Of a DNA stretch of 64,000 nucleotides, positions 37,591 through 46,680 are shown one piece after another. The position numbers and the translations under genes were made by a program. The stretch spans positions 1 through 64,000 of the forward strand of contig UQRE01000005.1 in assembly GCA_900543415.1 (NCBI GenBank), read 5' to 3'. The first letter of the stretch is position 1. Every line of letters starts with the position of its first letter. Under the pieces are notes generated by a model. It was not told the origin of the DNA. It saw nothing but the letters and a program-made list of their open reading frames with translations, and did no database searches. The stretch is from an uncultured Dorea sp. GTDB taxonomy: Bacteria > Bacillota > Clostridia > Lachnospirales > Lachnospiraceae.

Positions 37591-39765
37591 GTGGACAAGG
37601 GATTTGAGAAAAGAAAAAAAGTAGTATATGATCTGATGTGTGATAGCCTGTACACACCTATGAAATTCAAAGAGCTTGCAATGCTTTTGCAGGTTCCAAA
37701 GGAAAATAGAGATGAGCTTCGAAAGATTTTGGAAGCGTTGGAGAAAGAAGGAAAGATTTATCTGTCCAAGCGCGGAAAATACTGTAAGGGTGAGGCTAAG
37801 AAGCTGACAGGTGTTTATCGCGGTAATTTAAAAGGTTTTGGGTTTATTATGATGGAGGATGAAAGTCCGGATGTCTTTGTAGCGGAAGAAAATATAAACG
37901 GTGCATTTGACGGAGATATCGTAGAATTTACGATCATCCGAGAGCCGGAAGGAAAAAGCCGAGAAGGAAAAATTACGCATATTGTAGAGAGAGGTTTGAA
38001 AAAAGTAGTCGGTCTCTATCAAATGAAGCGGGGGAAAAGTTACGGATTTGTTATTCCGGATGATCAGAAAATCGTAAAGGATATTTTTATTCCGGTTGAA
38101 AAATCGAAAGGGGCGGTAGACGGGCATAAGGTGCTGGTGGAGCTTACAAGCTATGGTGACGACCGCCATAAGCCGGAAGGCGTTGTGCAGGAAATCATCG
38201 GTCATGTAAATGATCCGGGGGTTGATATTATGTCGATTGTAAAGGCATATGATCTTCCGGTTGAATTTCCGCAGAAGGTGCTCAATCAAGCGGAGCGGGT
38301 GGCGAAACCGGTGAGCGAAGCAGATATGGCAGGAAGAAAAGATTTAAGAGACTGGCAGATGGTGACGATTGATGGTGAGGACGCCAAGGATCTGGATGAT
38401 GCGGTATCTGTAGTGAAAGAAGGAGAACATTATGTTCTGGGAGTTCATATTGCAGATGTTACCAATTATGTGCAGGAAAACAGCGCTCTTGACCGTGAGG
38501 CTTACGAGCGGGGGACAAGTGTGTATCTGGTAGATCGCGTGATTCCTATGCTTCCCCATACATTATCCAATGGAATGTGTTCACTAAACGCAGGAGAAGA
38601 CCGGTTGGCGCTTAGTTGTATTATGACGGTTAATGAAGAAGGTGTCGTAGTTGACCATGAGATTGCAGAAACCGTGATTCATGTAAATGAAAGAATGACG
38701 TATACGAGTGTAAAGAAGATTTTAGAAGATCATGACGAAGAAGAACGAAAGAAATATAAAGATTTTGTACCAATGTTTGAGCAAATGGCAGAATTGTCTG
38801 CTATACTAAGGAAGCGGAGAAAGAAAAGAGGTTCCATTGATTTTGATTTTCCGGAGTCGAAGATTATCTTAGATGAACAGGGAAGACCGATAGAGATTCG
38901 TCCGTATGAGCGAAATGTGGCAACCAAGCTTATTGAGGATTTTATGCTTCTTGCAAATGAGACGGTTGCAGAGGATTATTTCTGGCAGGAGCTTCCGTTC
39001 GTCTACCGGACACACGAGACGCCGGATGATGAAAAGATCCATACACTTGCTACATTTATCAACAATTTCGGATATTCCATGCACATTGGCGCAAATGAGA
39101 TCCGCCCGAAAGAAGTGCAGAAGCTTCTTGGGAAAGTAGAAGGAACGCCGGAGGAAGCGTTGATCAGCAGACTTGCTCTTCGATCCATGAAGCAGGCAAA
39201 GTATACGCCGGAAAATATCGGGCACTTTGGGCTGGCGGCAAATTATTATACGCATTTTACGTCCCCAATCCGGCGATATCCCGATCTTCAGATCCACCGG
39301 ATCATTAAAGACAATTTAAGGGGACGGATGAATGAGGCAAAGCGGGAGCATTACGAGGCGATACTTCCGGAAGTGACCAAGCAGGCCAGTGAACGTGAAA
39401 GAAGAGCAGAAGAGGCAGAACGCGAGACCGTGAAGCTTAAAAAAGTAGAATACATGGCAGCACATATCGGGGAAGCCCAAAGCGGAATTATTTCCGGTAT
39501 TACCGGTTGGGGAATGTATGTGGAGCTTGATAATACCGTAGAAGGACTTGTTCATGTGATGAATATGACGGACGACCATTATGATTATGTGAAGGAACGC
39601 CATGAAATGGTGGGCGTCCACACCGGCATAACATATAAGTTGGGACAGAGAATTTTCGTGCGCGTGATTGGAGCGGACAAAGTGCTCCGCACGATTGATT
39701 TTGAGATTGCAAATGAAGGAGATATAGAAAATGGCAAAGACGAATGGGAAACTGATCGCCAATAA
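37591..39765 (+). CDS. rnr: Ribonuclease R
   Basis: This 724-residue 3'-5' exoribonuclease starts at a GTG with GGGAGG upstream. It has an N-terminal winged helix (about 1-65) and cold-shock domains ([14 protein letters not shown] near 72-85, then a second near 145-215). The RNB catalytic domain holds the metal-binding aspartates in [14 protein letters not shown] (near 258-271), and the C-terminal S1 domain contains [25 protein letters not shown]. It degrades structured RNA and works with SmpB/tmRNA on stalled messages. It overlaps smpB by 35 bases. Confidence 0.95.
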   Translation: MDKGFEKRKKVVYDLMCDSLYTPMKFKELAMLLQVPKENRDELRKILEALEKEGKIYLSKRGKYCKGEAKKLTGVYRGNLKGFGFIMMEDESPDVFVAEENINGAFDGDIVEFTIIREPEGKSREGKITHIVERGLKKVVGLYQMKRGKSYGFVIPDDQKIVKDIFIPVEKSKGAVDGHKVLVELTSYGDDRHKPEGVVQEIIGHVNDPGVDIMSIVKAYDLPVEFPQKVLNQAERVAKPVSEADMAGRKDLRDWQMVTIDGEDAKDLDDAVSVVKEGEHYVLGVHIADVTNYVQENSALDREAYERGTSVYLVDRVIPMLPHTLSNGMCSLNAGEDRLALSCIMTVNEEGVVVDHEIAETVIHVNERMTYTSVKKILEDHDEEERKKYKDFVPMFEQMAELSAILRKRRKKRGSIDFDFPESKIILDEQGRPIEIRPYERNVATKLIEDFMLLANETVAEDYFWQELPFVYRTHETPDDEKIHTLATFINNFGYSMHIGANEIRPKEVQKLLGKVEGTPEEALISRLALRSMKQAKYTPENIGHFGLAANYYTHFTSPIRRYPDLQIHRIIKDNLRGRMNEAKREHYEAILPEVTKQASERERRAEEAERETVKLKKVEYMAAHIGEAQSGIISGITGWGMYVELDNTVEGLVHVMNMTDDHYDYVKERHEMVGVHTGITYKLGQRIFVRVIGADKVLRTIDFEIANEGDIENGKDEWETDRQ

Positions 39766-40201
39766 TAAGAAAGCGTATCATGACTATTTTATTTTAGATA
39801 CTTACGAGGCGGGCATTGCCCTTCACGGAACAGAGGTGAAATCTCTGCGAATGGGAAAATGCAGTATCAAAGAGTCCTTTATCCGTGTAGAAAACGGAGA
39901 AATGTTTATTTATGGAATGCATATCAGCCCATACGAAAAAGGAAATATTTTCAATAAAGATCCGCTTCGTGTAAGAAGGCTTCTGCTTCACAAGGCAGAG
40001 ATCAACAAAATGCTCGGAAAGACAAAGGAAAAAGGAATGTCCATTGTGCCTTTAAAGGTTTATTTTAAAGGAAGCCTTGTAAAAGTGGAGATTGGTCTTG
40101 CAAAAGGTAAGAAGCTCTACGACAAACGGCAGGATATTGCTAAAAAAGATCAGAAGAGAGAAGCGGAGCGAGATTTCAAGGTGAGAAGTCTGCGCGTGTA
40201 A
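39731..40201 (+). CDS. smpB: SsrA-binding protein SmpB
   Basis: This 156-residue protein has [29 protein letters not shown] at its start in outline, an OB fold, and the basic C-terminal tail [19 protein letters not shown] that enters the ribosome decoding centre. It delivers tmRNA to stalled ribosomes. The ATG lies inside the end of rnr with an AAGGAG-like SD. I looked for ssrA downstream and did not find it in this window. Confidence 0.95.
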   Translation: MAKTNGKLIANNKKAYHDYFILDTYEAGIALHGTEVKSLRMGKCSIKESFIRVENGEMFIYGMHISPYEKGNIFNKDPLRVRRLLLHKAEINKMLGKTKEKGMSIVPLKVYFKGSLVKVEIGLAKGKKLYDKRQDIAKKDQKREAERDFKVRSLRV

Positions 40202-40247
40202 TACTAATAAGACGAAATATTTTCGAGTGTGACGAAGGAGAAATAGA

Positions 40248-40490
40248 ATGGTACCGGTTAAGAAAGAAGATTTAAGAAAATTAGTGACGGAGACAACCGT
40301 CGAAATCTATGAGGAATTGACACCGCAGCTGATCCGTCTGATCGATGAAACCAAGCACAATGAACAGCTGACAGAGGCTCAGAAACAGGATGAAATTTCC
40401 CTGCATATGATGGGGTATGTGAAGTCCTGTACAAATGAGATTATAATCGAAGTGTTAGGCGAGATTTTGGGGTTGAATGAAGAAGAATAA
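40248..40490 (+). CDS. Small acidic helical protein, unknown function
   Basis: This 80-residue, mostly alpha-helical acidic protein (KKEDLRKLVTETTVEIYEEL...) has no signal, membrane segment or metal motif. The SD is GAAGGAG. It lies 46 bases after smpB and is followed by a strong terminator, so it may be the last gene of the secG operon. I do not recognise a family. Confidence 0.6.
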   Translation: MVPVKKEDLRKLVTETTVEIYEELTPQLIRLIDETKHNEQLTEAQKQDEISLHMMGYVKSCTNEIIIEVLGEILGLNEEE

Positions 40491-40510
40491 AATGTATTGA
40501 ACATGAGCGG

Positions 40511-40542
40511 AAAAAGGACGGATTTTGAATCCGTCCTTTTTT
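40511..40542 (+). terminator. Strong intrinsic terminator
   Basis: AAAAAGGACGGATT and AATCCGTCCTTTTTT form a near-perfect stem with a T run, closing the secG-rnr-smpB transcript. Confidence 0.92.
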
Positions 40543-40580
40543 GCGCATCTTTATAGTGGTCATTGTATGAAAAAGAGAAA

Positions 40581-40679
40581 TGACAAATAAAGTTGTCAAA
40601 ATATATTGACAAGGAAAGTTGTTATATGGTATATTGAGGATGACAAGAATAGTTGTCATTTTGAAACATATAGTTGTCA
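40581..40679 (+). promoter_or_regulatory. Promoter with a multi-copy operator array
   Basis: Three 18-base inverted repeats TGACAA-N6-TTGTYA occur at 40581-40598, 40607-40624 and 40641-40658; a degenerate fourth ends in TTGTCA at 40679. The promoter is TTGACA (40606-40611), 18 bases, TATATT (40630-40635). The second site overlaps the -35/spacer and the others flank it. The HTH protein encoded at 41068 is the natural candidate to bind here. Confidence 0.75.
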
Positions 40680-40710
40680 AAGAAGAATGAATCGGGAGGA
40701 GCGTTGAACT

Positions 40711-41031
40711 ATGACAAATACTAATTTTACAAAAACCGCAGAAGGAATTGTTCAAGAGAGAAATGACAGGTATGCGAAGGTATTTCAGCCACTTACACTG
40801 ATCGCTCTTGTATTTTTCTGGGCGGGATATTTTTATTCTCTATATAACGGAAATAACAGTAATATTTCAAGCTATCCTTTTTTGATTATTGCATTCAGCA
40901 TATTGAATGCTCAAGTTTTATTTACGAAAGAGAAGGCGATAAATAAGAGTTTAGACATTCTGGCAAAGTGTGAGGGGATTCTGTTTTGTGTGTGGGCATT
41001 TGCAACTGTGTTTCATCTGTTGCTATTTTAA
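40711..41031 (+). CDS. Small three-helix membrane protein
   Basis: This 106-residue protein has hydrophobic helices near residues 27-45, 52-70 and 88-105. It has no recognised domain. GGGAGGAG precedes the ATG. It is the first gene of an operon with an Xre-family regulator and a DUF3169-like membrane protein, behind an operator array. The role is unknown. Confidence 0.65.
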   Translation: MTNTNFTKTAEGIVQERNDRYAKVFQPLTLIALVFFWAGYFYSLYNGNNSNISSYPFLIIAFSILNAQVLFTKEKAINKSLDILAKCEGILFCVWAFATVFHLLLF

Positions 41032-41067
41032 CGTCACGAGCGATTTGATAAGAAAGGAGAGGTGATC

Positions 41068-41289
41068 ATGGGACTTGAGAACAGACTTAAGGAACATCGG
41101 GCAAGATTAAACTTAAATCAATCGGAACTTGGGAAGCTGGCACACGTGTCAAGGCAGACCATCAGTCTGATCGAGAGAGGGGATTATTCTCCGTCGGTTA
41201 CATTGGCGCTTAAGCTGGCGCAGATTTTTGAAGTATCAGTAGAGGACATTTTTATTTATCGGGAGGATGAGGACAATGACGAAAAATAA
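41068..41289 (+). CDS. Xre-family HTH transcriptional regulator
   Basis: The ATG at 41068 (73 aa) is chosen over the GTG at 41062, because AAAGGAGAGG ends at 41062. The protein is almost only an HTH_3 domain: NRLKEHRARLNLNQSELGKLAHVSRQTISLIERGDYSPSV in outline, with VSRQTISLIERG the recognition helix. Compact regulators of this type usually autoregulate; the palindrome array at 40581 is the likely target. It overlaps the next gene by 14 bases. Confidence 0.9.
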   Translation: MGLENRLKEHRARLNLNQSELGKLAHVSRQTISLIERGDYSPSVTLALKLAQIFEVSVEDIFIYREDEDNDEK

Positions 41290-42058
41290 AGTAAAGACAA
41301 AAAAGAAAGTAAATTCCTATATCAAAATTTTACTATGGATGTGCCTTGGAGGTGTAATCGGAGCGGTTGTCGGCTTGGGAACGTTTGCAGCAGAAGGAAA
41401 TTTACAGACAGCATTTGCAGATATGCGAATGTGGATCGGAACACATACCGTGTTGCTTCTCGCAGTTCTCTTCGTATTGTCAGTGGTAATCAGCATTGTA
41501 TGCTATCGCAAGGGAGAGGGAATCGTCGGACAGTATCTGAACAGCAATGACGATGAACAGCAGGAGGAATTGGATAGGCAATATGACTTCTGGGGAAATA
41601 TAGGAATGACGGGAAGTACGGTTTTACTGTATCTGTCTATTGCGATTTTCGCATTTGGACTGTGGGGGAAAGGAAAAGAAGGCGCAGTGCAGATTTTGAT
41701 CGGGGCAGTATTCTTCCTGTTGGGAGGTGCAGTGTGTGCGATATATCAGGTGGCAACCGTGAAGCAGATTCAGAAGAAAGATCCGATGAAGCATGGGGAC
41801 GCTGCGGATCTTCGCTTTCAAAAGGACTGGATCAGAAGCTGTGACGAAGTGGAAAAGAGAGTGATCTATGAAGCGTCGTACAAAGCATATACGGTGGGAA
41901 GAACGCTTCTTTTAGTTGCAGTATGCGTCTGTATTCTCGGGGAAATGTATTTCGGCGGGTGCCTGACAGCGATTGTAATGTTGACGGTCTGCAATATTGT
42001 TATGACGCTTGTGTATTCATATTATGTGAATAAACTCGGGAAATTGGGGTTTAATTAG
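41276..42058 (+). CDS. DUF3169-like membrane protein
   Basis: The ATG at 41276 (260 aa) has GGGAGG ten bases upstream. It has a Lys-rich cytoplasmic N-terminus and about six hydrophobic helices (residues about 15-37, 55-75, 108-126, 134-155, 205-225 and 230-250). The organisation and pairing with a compact HTH regulator fit DUF3169 proteins of Firmicutes; I assign this from memory of the family, not from a signature residue. The function is unknown. Confidence 0.6.
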   Translation: MTKNKVKTKKKVNSYIKILLWMCLGGVIGAVVGLGTFAAEGNLQTAFADMRMWIGTHTVLLLAVLFVLSVVISIVCYRKGEGIVGQYLNSNDDEQQEELDRQYDFWGNIGMTGSTVLLYLSIAIFAFGLWGKGKEGAVQILIGAVFFLLGGAVCAIYQVATVKQIQKKDPMKHGDAADLRFQKDWIRSCDEVEKRVIYEASYKAYTVGRTLLLVAVCVCILGEMYFGGCLTAIVMLTVCNIVMTLVYSYYVNKLGKLGFN

Positions 42059-42170
42059 TTAGAAATCAACCGGACTTCTTCACAGAACGGACATATTTAT
42101 CTGCTAATATGAGAATAACTTTAAGACAGCGCAGGTAAAGCAGGCGCAAGTGAGACAGGAGCAAAAAGTT

Positions 42171-42851
42171 ATGGGTGATAAGATTAAAATATTAGTTGTA
42201 GATGATGAGAGCAGAATGAGAAAGTTAGTCAGAGATTTCCTTGAAAGAGAAGGTTATCAGGTTCTGGAAGCAGGAGACGGTCTGGAGGCAATGGAACTCT
42301 TCTATGAAGAGAAAGACATTGCACTTCTTATTTTGGATGTCATGATGCCGAAGATGGATGGCTGGCAGGTGTGTAGGGAAATAAGACAGTCTTCGAAGGT
42401 GCCGATCATTATGTTGACTGCACGTTCGGAAGAGCGGGATGAACTGCAAGGGTTTCAGCTTGGAGTGGACGAATATATTTCCAAACCGTTCAGTCCGAAG
42501 ATTCTGGTGGCGAGAGTAGGTGCGATTCTTAGAAGAAGCAGAGTTGTTTCGGAAGAAGAGGTTACGGATGCAGGTGGAATTTTCATCGATAAAGCGGCTC
42601 ATATGGTGAAGATTGATGGACAAGAGATCGATCTGAGTTTTAAAGAGTTTGAACTCTTAACTTATTTTGTGGAAAACCAAGGCATTGCGTTATCCAGAGA
42701 AAAGATTTTAAATAATGTATGGAACTACGATTATTTTGGAGACGCAAGAACCATCGATACGCATGTGAAAAAGCTGAGAAGCAAACTGGGCGAGAAAGGG
42801 AACTATATTAAAACCATCTGGGGGATGGGCTATAAGTTTGAGGTGGAGTAG
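42171..42851 (+). CDS. OmpR-family response regulator
   Basis: The start is the ATG at 42171 (226 aa). The receiver has D11-D12, phospho-acceptor D56 in LLILDVMMPKMDGW and K in DEYISKPFSP. The winged-helix output domain (about 130-226) ends ARTIDTHVKKLRSKLG...KTIWGMGYKFE. It pairs with the kinase two bases downstream. No target can be named. The SD is weak (CAGGAGC, 12 bases upstream). Confidence 0.92.
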   Translation: MGDKIKILVVDDESRMRKLVRDFLEREGYQVLEAGDGLEAMELFYEEKDIALLILDVMMPKMDGWQVCREIRQSSKVPIIMLTARSEERDELQGFQLGVDEYISKPFSPKILVARVGAILRRSRVVSEEEVTDAGGIFIDKAAHMVKIDGQEIDLSFKEFELLTYFVENQGIALSREKILNNVWNYDYFGDARTIDTHVKKLRSKLGEKGNYIKTIWGMGYKFEVE

Positions 42852-42853
42852 CT

Positions 42854-44329
42854 ATGAAACGTTCCATTAAACGCCAGATGATTATATTATTTACCGGATT
42901 GATCGTGTGTGTATTTATGGTGCTGTTTGTGGTAAATGTGAAGTTTTTGGGACCTTATTATATCCAAAACAAAGAGACTGAGTTTGTGGAAATGTATGAG
43001 CGGTTGGACGATGCACTTTTAACCGGAACAATCAAGCAGACGGATACGATGACGGGGCTACAAAATCTGGCAGAAAAACATAATATTTCCTTTTTAATCT
43101 TGGAAGGAATCAGCGGTGAAGATATTGATGTGATCACCAATGTACGCGACATGAATCTATTGAAAAATCAGTTGATGGGCTACCTTTTGAATCAGACGCA
43201 GAAGACAGGGAAGGTACTGGAAAGTACGAAGAACTATCAGATCTATCAGGCGAAAGATCCATGGATGCAGACCGATTATATTGAAATGTGGGGAGTATTT
43301 GGAGACGGAAGCCATTTCTTGATACGAAGTCCATTGGAAAGTATTCAAGAGAGCGCCTCCATTTCCAACCGCTTCCTAATGAGCATGGGATGCGTTGCGA
43401 TTATCGTGTGCGGGATTTTTGTGTGGTATTTTTCTAAGAAACTTACCAATCCGATCCGTGAGCTGGCGGATTTGTCCAATCGTATGGCAGATCTGGATTT
43501 TGAGGCGAAATATACAAGCGGAGGCGTCAATGAGATTGGAGAACTGGGAGCCAATTTTAACCGCATGTCTGAGAAATTAAAGAGTACGATTTCTGAGTTG
43601 AAGAGCGCTAATAATCAACTGCAAGAAGACATTGAAAGAAAAGAAAAACTGGAGCAGATGCGTAATGATTTTATGGGAAATGTGTCTCATGAGTTAAAGA
43701 CTCCGATTGCGCTGATCCAAGGTTATGCGGAAGGGCTGAAAGAAGGCGTTACTTGTGATAAGGAGAGCATGGAGTTTTACTGTGATGTGATTATGGATGA
43801 AGCGGAGAAAATGAACCGTATGGTAAAAAATCTTTTGACTTTGAATCAATTAGAATTTGGAGTGGATGAGATTGAGTTTGAGCGGTTTGATCTGACAGAA
43901 GTGATTCGCGGTGTTCTCCAAAGTATGGATATTTTAGCGAAACAGCAAGAGGCAAAGGTGATATTCCATCAAGAGGAAAAAGTTTATGTGTGGGCGGATG
44001 AATTTAAAACGGAGCAAGTCATCCGGAATTATGTGAGCAATGCGTTCCACCATTTAGATGGAGACAGAGTTGTGGAAGTGAAAATGGCTGTGGATGAAGA
44101 GAGGGTAAAAGTAACGGTCTTTAACACAGGAACTCCGATGCCGGAGGCGGATCTTCCGCATATATGGGATAAGTTTTACAAGGTGGATAAGGCGCACACA
44201 AGAGAATACGGAGGAAATGGAATTGGGTTGTCGATTGTGAAAGCAATTATGAAATCACTTCATCAGCAATATGGAGTGAACAATTATGACAATGGTGTTG
44301 AATTTTGGTTTACTCTTGATGTAAAATAA
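42854..44329 (+). CDS. Sensor histidine kinase with HAMP domain
   Basis: This 491-residue kinase has TM1 (about residues 8-30), an outside sensor of about 145 residues and TM2 (about 175-195). A HAMP domain (KLTNPIRELADLSNRMADLDF) follows, then HisKA with H279 in NVSHELKTPIALIQGYAEG and HATPase_c with NYVSNAFHH and GGNGIGLSIVKA. The N box is slightly atypical (NAFHH where NAIKY is common). It forms a two-component pair with the preceding regulator, probably for an envelope signal. Confidence 0.92.
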   Translation: MKRSIKRQMIILFTGLIVCVFMVLFVVNVKFLGPYYIQNKETEFVEMYERLDDALLTGTIKQTDTMTGLQNLAEKHNISFLILEGISGEDIDVITNVRDMNLLKNQLMGYLLNQTQKTGKVLESTKNYQIYQAKDPWMQTDYIEMWGVFGDGSHFLIRSPLESIQESASISNRFLMSMGCVAIIVCGIFVWYFSKKLTNPIRELADLSNRMADLDFEAKYTSGGVNEIGELGANFNRMSEKLKSTISELKSANNQLQEDIERKEKLEQMRNDFMGNVSHELKTPIALIQGYAEGLKEGVTCDKESMEFYCDVIMDEAEKMNRMVKNLLTLNQLEFGVDEIEFERFDLTEVIRGVLQSMDILAKQQEAKVIFHQEEKVYVWADEFKTEQVIRNYVSNAFHHLDGDRVVEVKMAVDEERVKVTVFNTGTPMPEADLPHIWDKFYKVDKAHTREYGGNGIGLSIVKAIMKSLHQQYGVNNYDNGVEFWFTLDVK

Positions 44330-44361
44330 AAGTTATATCAATGAGAAAGGCAGGATACAGC

Positions 44362-44967
44362 ATGATAGCGATCATAGATTATGATGCCGGAAATATTAAA
44401 AGTGTAGAGAAAGCGTTGAAGCGTCTTGGACAGGAAGTCAAGGTTACGAGAGACAGAGAGGAAATCTTACATGCGGATAAGGTAATTCTTCCGGGAGTAG
44501 GATCGTTTGGCGATGCTATGGAGAAGCTCGTAAATTATGGATTGAAAGATGTGATCTATGAAGTGGTGGATAAGAAGATTCCGTTTCTTGGAATCTGTCT
44601 TGGAATGCAGCTTTTATTCGAAAGAAGTGATGAGACTCCGAAAGTGGACGGACTTGGAATCTTAAAGGGTGAGATTCTTCGCATTCCGGAGACTTCTGGA
44701 CTTAAGATTCCGCACATGGGATGGAATTCACTGGAATTTCACGGGAATGGAAAATTATTTAAAGGGCTTCCCAGTGAACCGTATGTGTATTTTGTCCATT
44801 CTTATTATCTGAAAGCAGAAGAGGAAGAGATTGTGACTGCAACTGCGGAGTATGGAACTTGTATTCACGCATCTGTGGAGAAGGGACAGGTCTTTGGCTG
44901 TCAGTTCCATCCGGAGAAGAGCAGTGACATTGGAATTCAGATACTTCAGAATTTTGTGGAATTATAG
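44362..44967 (+). CDS. hisH: Imidazole glycerol phosphate synthase, glutaminase subunit
   Basis: The start is placed at 44362 (201 aa) because HisH proteins begin [11 protein letters not shown]; an in-frame ATG at 44341 adds seven unconserved residues. The class I glutaminase triad is C79 in [10 protein letters not shown] and His/Glu in CQFHPEKSS. It supplies ammonia to HisF for IGP and AICAR formation in histidine synthesis. hisF follows after 14 bases. No other his genes are in the window. Confidence 0.95.
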   Translation: MIAIIDYDAGNIKSVEKALKRLGQEVKVTRDREEILHADKVILPGVGSFGDAMEKLVNYGLKDVIYEVVDKKIPFLGICLGMQLLFERSDETPKVDGLGILKGEILRIPETSGLKIPHMGWNSLEFHGNGKLFKGLPSEPYVYFVHSYYLKAEEEEIVTATAEYGTCIHASVEKGQVFGCQFHPEKSSDIGIQILQNFVEL

Positions 44968-44981
44968 GCGGAGGAAGAAAG

Positions 44982-45743
44982 ATGCACACGAAGAGAATTA
45001 TTCCTTGTCTGGACGTACATAACGGGCGTGTAGTAAAGGGCGTTAATTTTGTAGATTTAAAAGATGCAGGAGATCCGGTAGAAATCGGGATGGCATATGA
45101 TAAAGAAGGAGCGGACGAACTTGTATTTCTTGACATCACGGCGTCTTCTGACGGCAGAGAGACGGTTGTCGATATGGTGAGAAAAGTGGCAGAGAATGTA
45201 TTTATTCCATTTACCGTAGGGGGAGGAATCCGTACGGTAGATGATTTTAAAGCGCTTCTTAGAGAAGGAGCAGATAAAATCTCGATTAATTCTTCTGCCA
45301 TCAATACGCCGAGATTGATTTCGGATGCGGCAGATAAATTCGGAAGTCAGTGCGTGGTAGTTGCAATTGATGCCAAGAAGAAAGTAGATGGAAGCGGCTG
45401 GAATATTTATAAAAACGGCGGACGCATTGATGTAGGGATTGATGCAGTAGAATGGGCGCAAAAAGTGGAGCGTCTGGGAGCGGGAGAAATTCTTCTTACC
45501 AGTATGGATGGAGACGGTACCAAGGCAGGATATGATCTGGAGCTTACGAAAGCCATTGCGGAAGCAGTGTCAATTCCGGTGATCGCTTCCGGAGGCGCGG
45601 GAACATTAGAACATTTCTATGAAACATTGACGGAAGGGAAAGCAGATGCGGCGCTTGCGGCATCCCTCTTTCATTATAAAGAACTTACAATTCGGGAAGT
45701 GAAGGAATATTTGCGGAACAAAGGCGTATCTGTAAGATTGTAG
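44982..45743 (+). CDS. hisF: Imidazole glycerol phosphate synthase, cyclase subunit
   Basis: This 253-residue TIM barrel starts [18 protein letters not shown] with catalytic D11. The second catalytic Asp is in [10 protein letters not shown], and the phosphate loops are GGGIRT and [21 protein letters not shown] is also typical. It uses HisH ammonia and PRFAR to form IGP plus AICAR, which the AICAR formyltransferase at 23628 can recycle. The SD is GGAGGAAG. Confidence 0.96.
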   Translation: MHTKRIIPCLDVHNGRVVKGVNFVDLKDAGDPVEIGMAYDKEGADELVFLDITASSDGRETVVDMVRKVAENVFIPFTVGGGIRTVDDFKALLREGADKISINSSAINTPRLISDAADKFGSQCVVVAIDAKKKVDGSGWNIYKNGGRIDVGIDAVEWAQKVERLGAGEILLTSMDGDGTKAGYDLELTKAIAEAVSIPVIASGGAGTLEHFYETLTEGKADAALAASLFHYKELTIREVKEYLRNKGVSVRL

Positions 45744-45751
45744 GAGGAGTT

Positions 45752-46420
45752 ATGGCAGCAATCAATAATGACTGGCTGGATGCTCTGAAGGAGGAGTTTA
45801 AAAAGCCATATTATAAAAAATTATTTGAAACGGTGAATCAGGAGTACCGGACACATCTTATATTCCCGCCTGCGGATGACATTTTTAATGCATTTCATTT
45901 GACACCGTTAAGTAAAGTGAAAGTGGTAATTCTTGGGCAGGATCCGTATCATAATCACGGGCAGGCGCACGGATTATGCTTCTCAGTAAAAAAGGGCGTA
46001 GATATTCCACCCTCTCTTGTGAATATTTATAAAGAGCTTAACGATGATCTGGGGTGTACGATTCCGAATCATGGTTATCTTACCAAATGGGCAGAGCAAG
46101 GGGTGCTTATGTTGAATACGGTACTTACTGTGCGTGCCCACGAAGCCAATTCTCATCGGGGAATCGGTTGGGAAGAATTTACCGACGCGGCAATCATGGC
46201 ACTGAATAGGCAGGATCGCCCCATTGTCTTTATCCTGTGGGGAGCCCCGGCGCAGAGAAAAGCGGCAATGTTGAACAACCCGAATCATTTGATCTTGAAA
46301 GCGCCTCATCCGAGCCCGCTTTCCGCATATCGCGGATTTTTCGGAAGCAAACCTTTCAGTCAGACAAATGAATTTCTGAAAGCACATGGTGTGGAGCCGA
46401 TTGACTGGCAGATAGAATAG
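45752..46420 (+). CDS. ung: Uracil-DNA glycosylase, family 1
   Basis: This 222-residue protein has the water-activating D64 in LGQDPYHNHGQAHGL, the uracil-binding segment VLMLNTVLTVR, and the catalytic His in APHPSPLSAYRGFFG. It removes uracil from DNA for base excision repair. It starts eight bases after hisF with AGGAGG, so it is probably cotranscribed; a stem-loop follows. Confidence 0.96.
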   Translation: MAAINNDWLDALKEEFKKPYYKKLFETVNQEYRTHLIFPPADDIFNAFHLTPLSKVKVVILGQDPYHNHGQAHGLCFSVKKGVDIPPSLVNIYKELNDDLGCTIPNHGYLTKWAEQGVLMLNTVLTVRAHEANSHRGIGWEEFTDAAIMALNRQDRPIVFILWGAPAQRKAAMLNNPNHLILKAPHPSPLSAYRGFFGSKPFSQTNEFLKAHGVEPIDWQIE

Positions 46421-46442
46421 AAGAAAATAATGAAATAGTGGC

Positions 46443-46475
46443 AAGGCGGTATTAGTATGAGACTAGTATCGCCTT
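46443..46475 (+). terminator. Stem-loop terminator after ung
   Basis: AAGGCGGTA..TAGT pairs imperfectly with ACTAGTATCGCCTT, ending in a short T-rich run. Confidence 0.6.
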
Positions 46476-46571
46476 TAATTATGTCAGTACGGCTGGAATT
46501 TACTGCATGGGAGATGACAAGGTGATATAGGGGATATCCGGAGGAAATTTGTAGGATTTCAATGTAATATA

Positions 46572-46630
46572 TTGACAATTCCTTCGATTAAGATTATTAT
46601 ATAAATGAACATATGAATAATTGTTCATAT
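46572..46630 (+). promoter_or_regulatory. Metal-responsive promoter and ArsR/SmtB operator
   Basis: TTGACA (46572-46577), 17 bases and TATTAT (46595-46600) are followed by the near-perfect palindrome ATATGAATAATTGTTCATAT (46611-46630), close to CzrA/SmtB/CadC operator sequences. The ArsR protein encoded at 49076 should repress here and release on metal binding. Confidence 0.75.
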
Positions 46631-46680
46631 GAAAATAATAAATAAACATGAAAAAGATAATTATAGACGGAGGAGTTATT

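Noticed and set aside
40202..40710. Possible tmRNA (ssrA) gene after smpB
   Set aside because: No tRNA-like ends and no ANDE..ALAA-type tag ORF were found; the region holds a small CDS, a terminator and an operator array.
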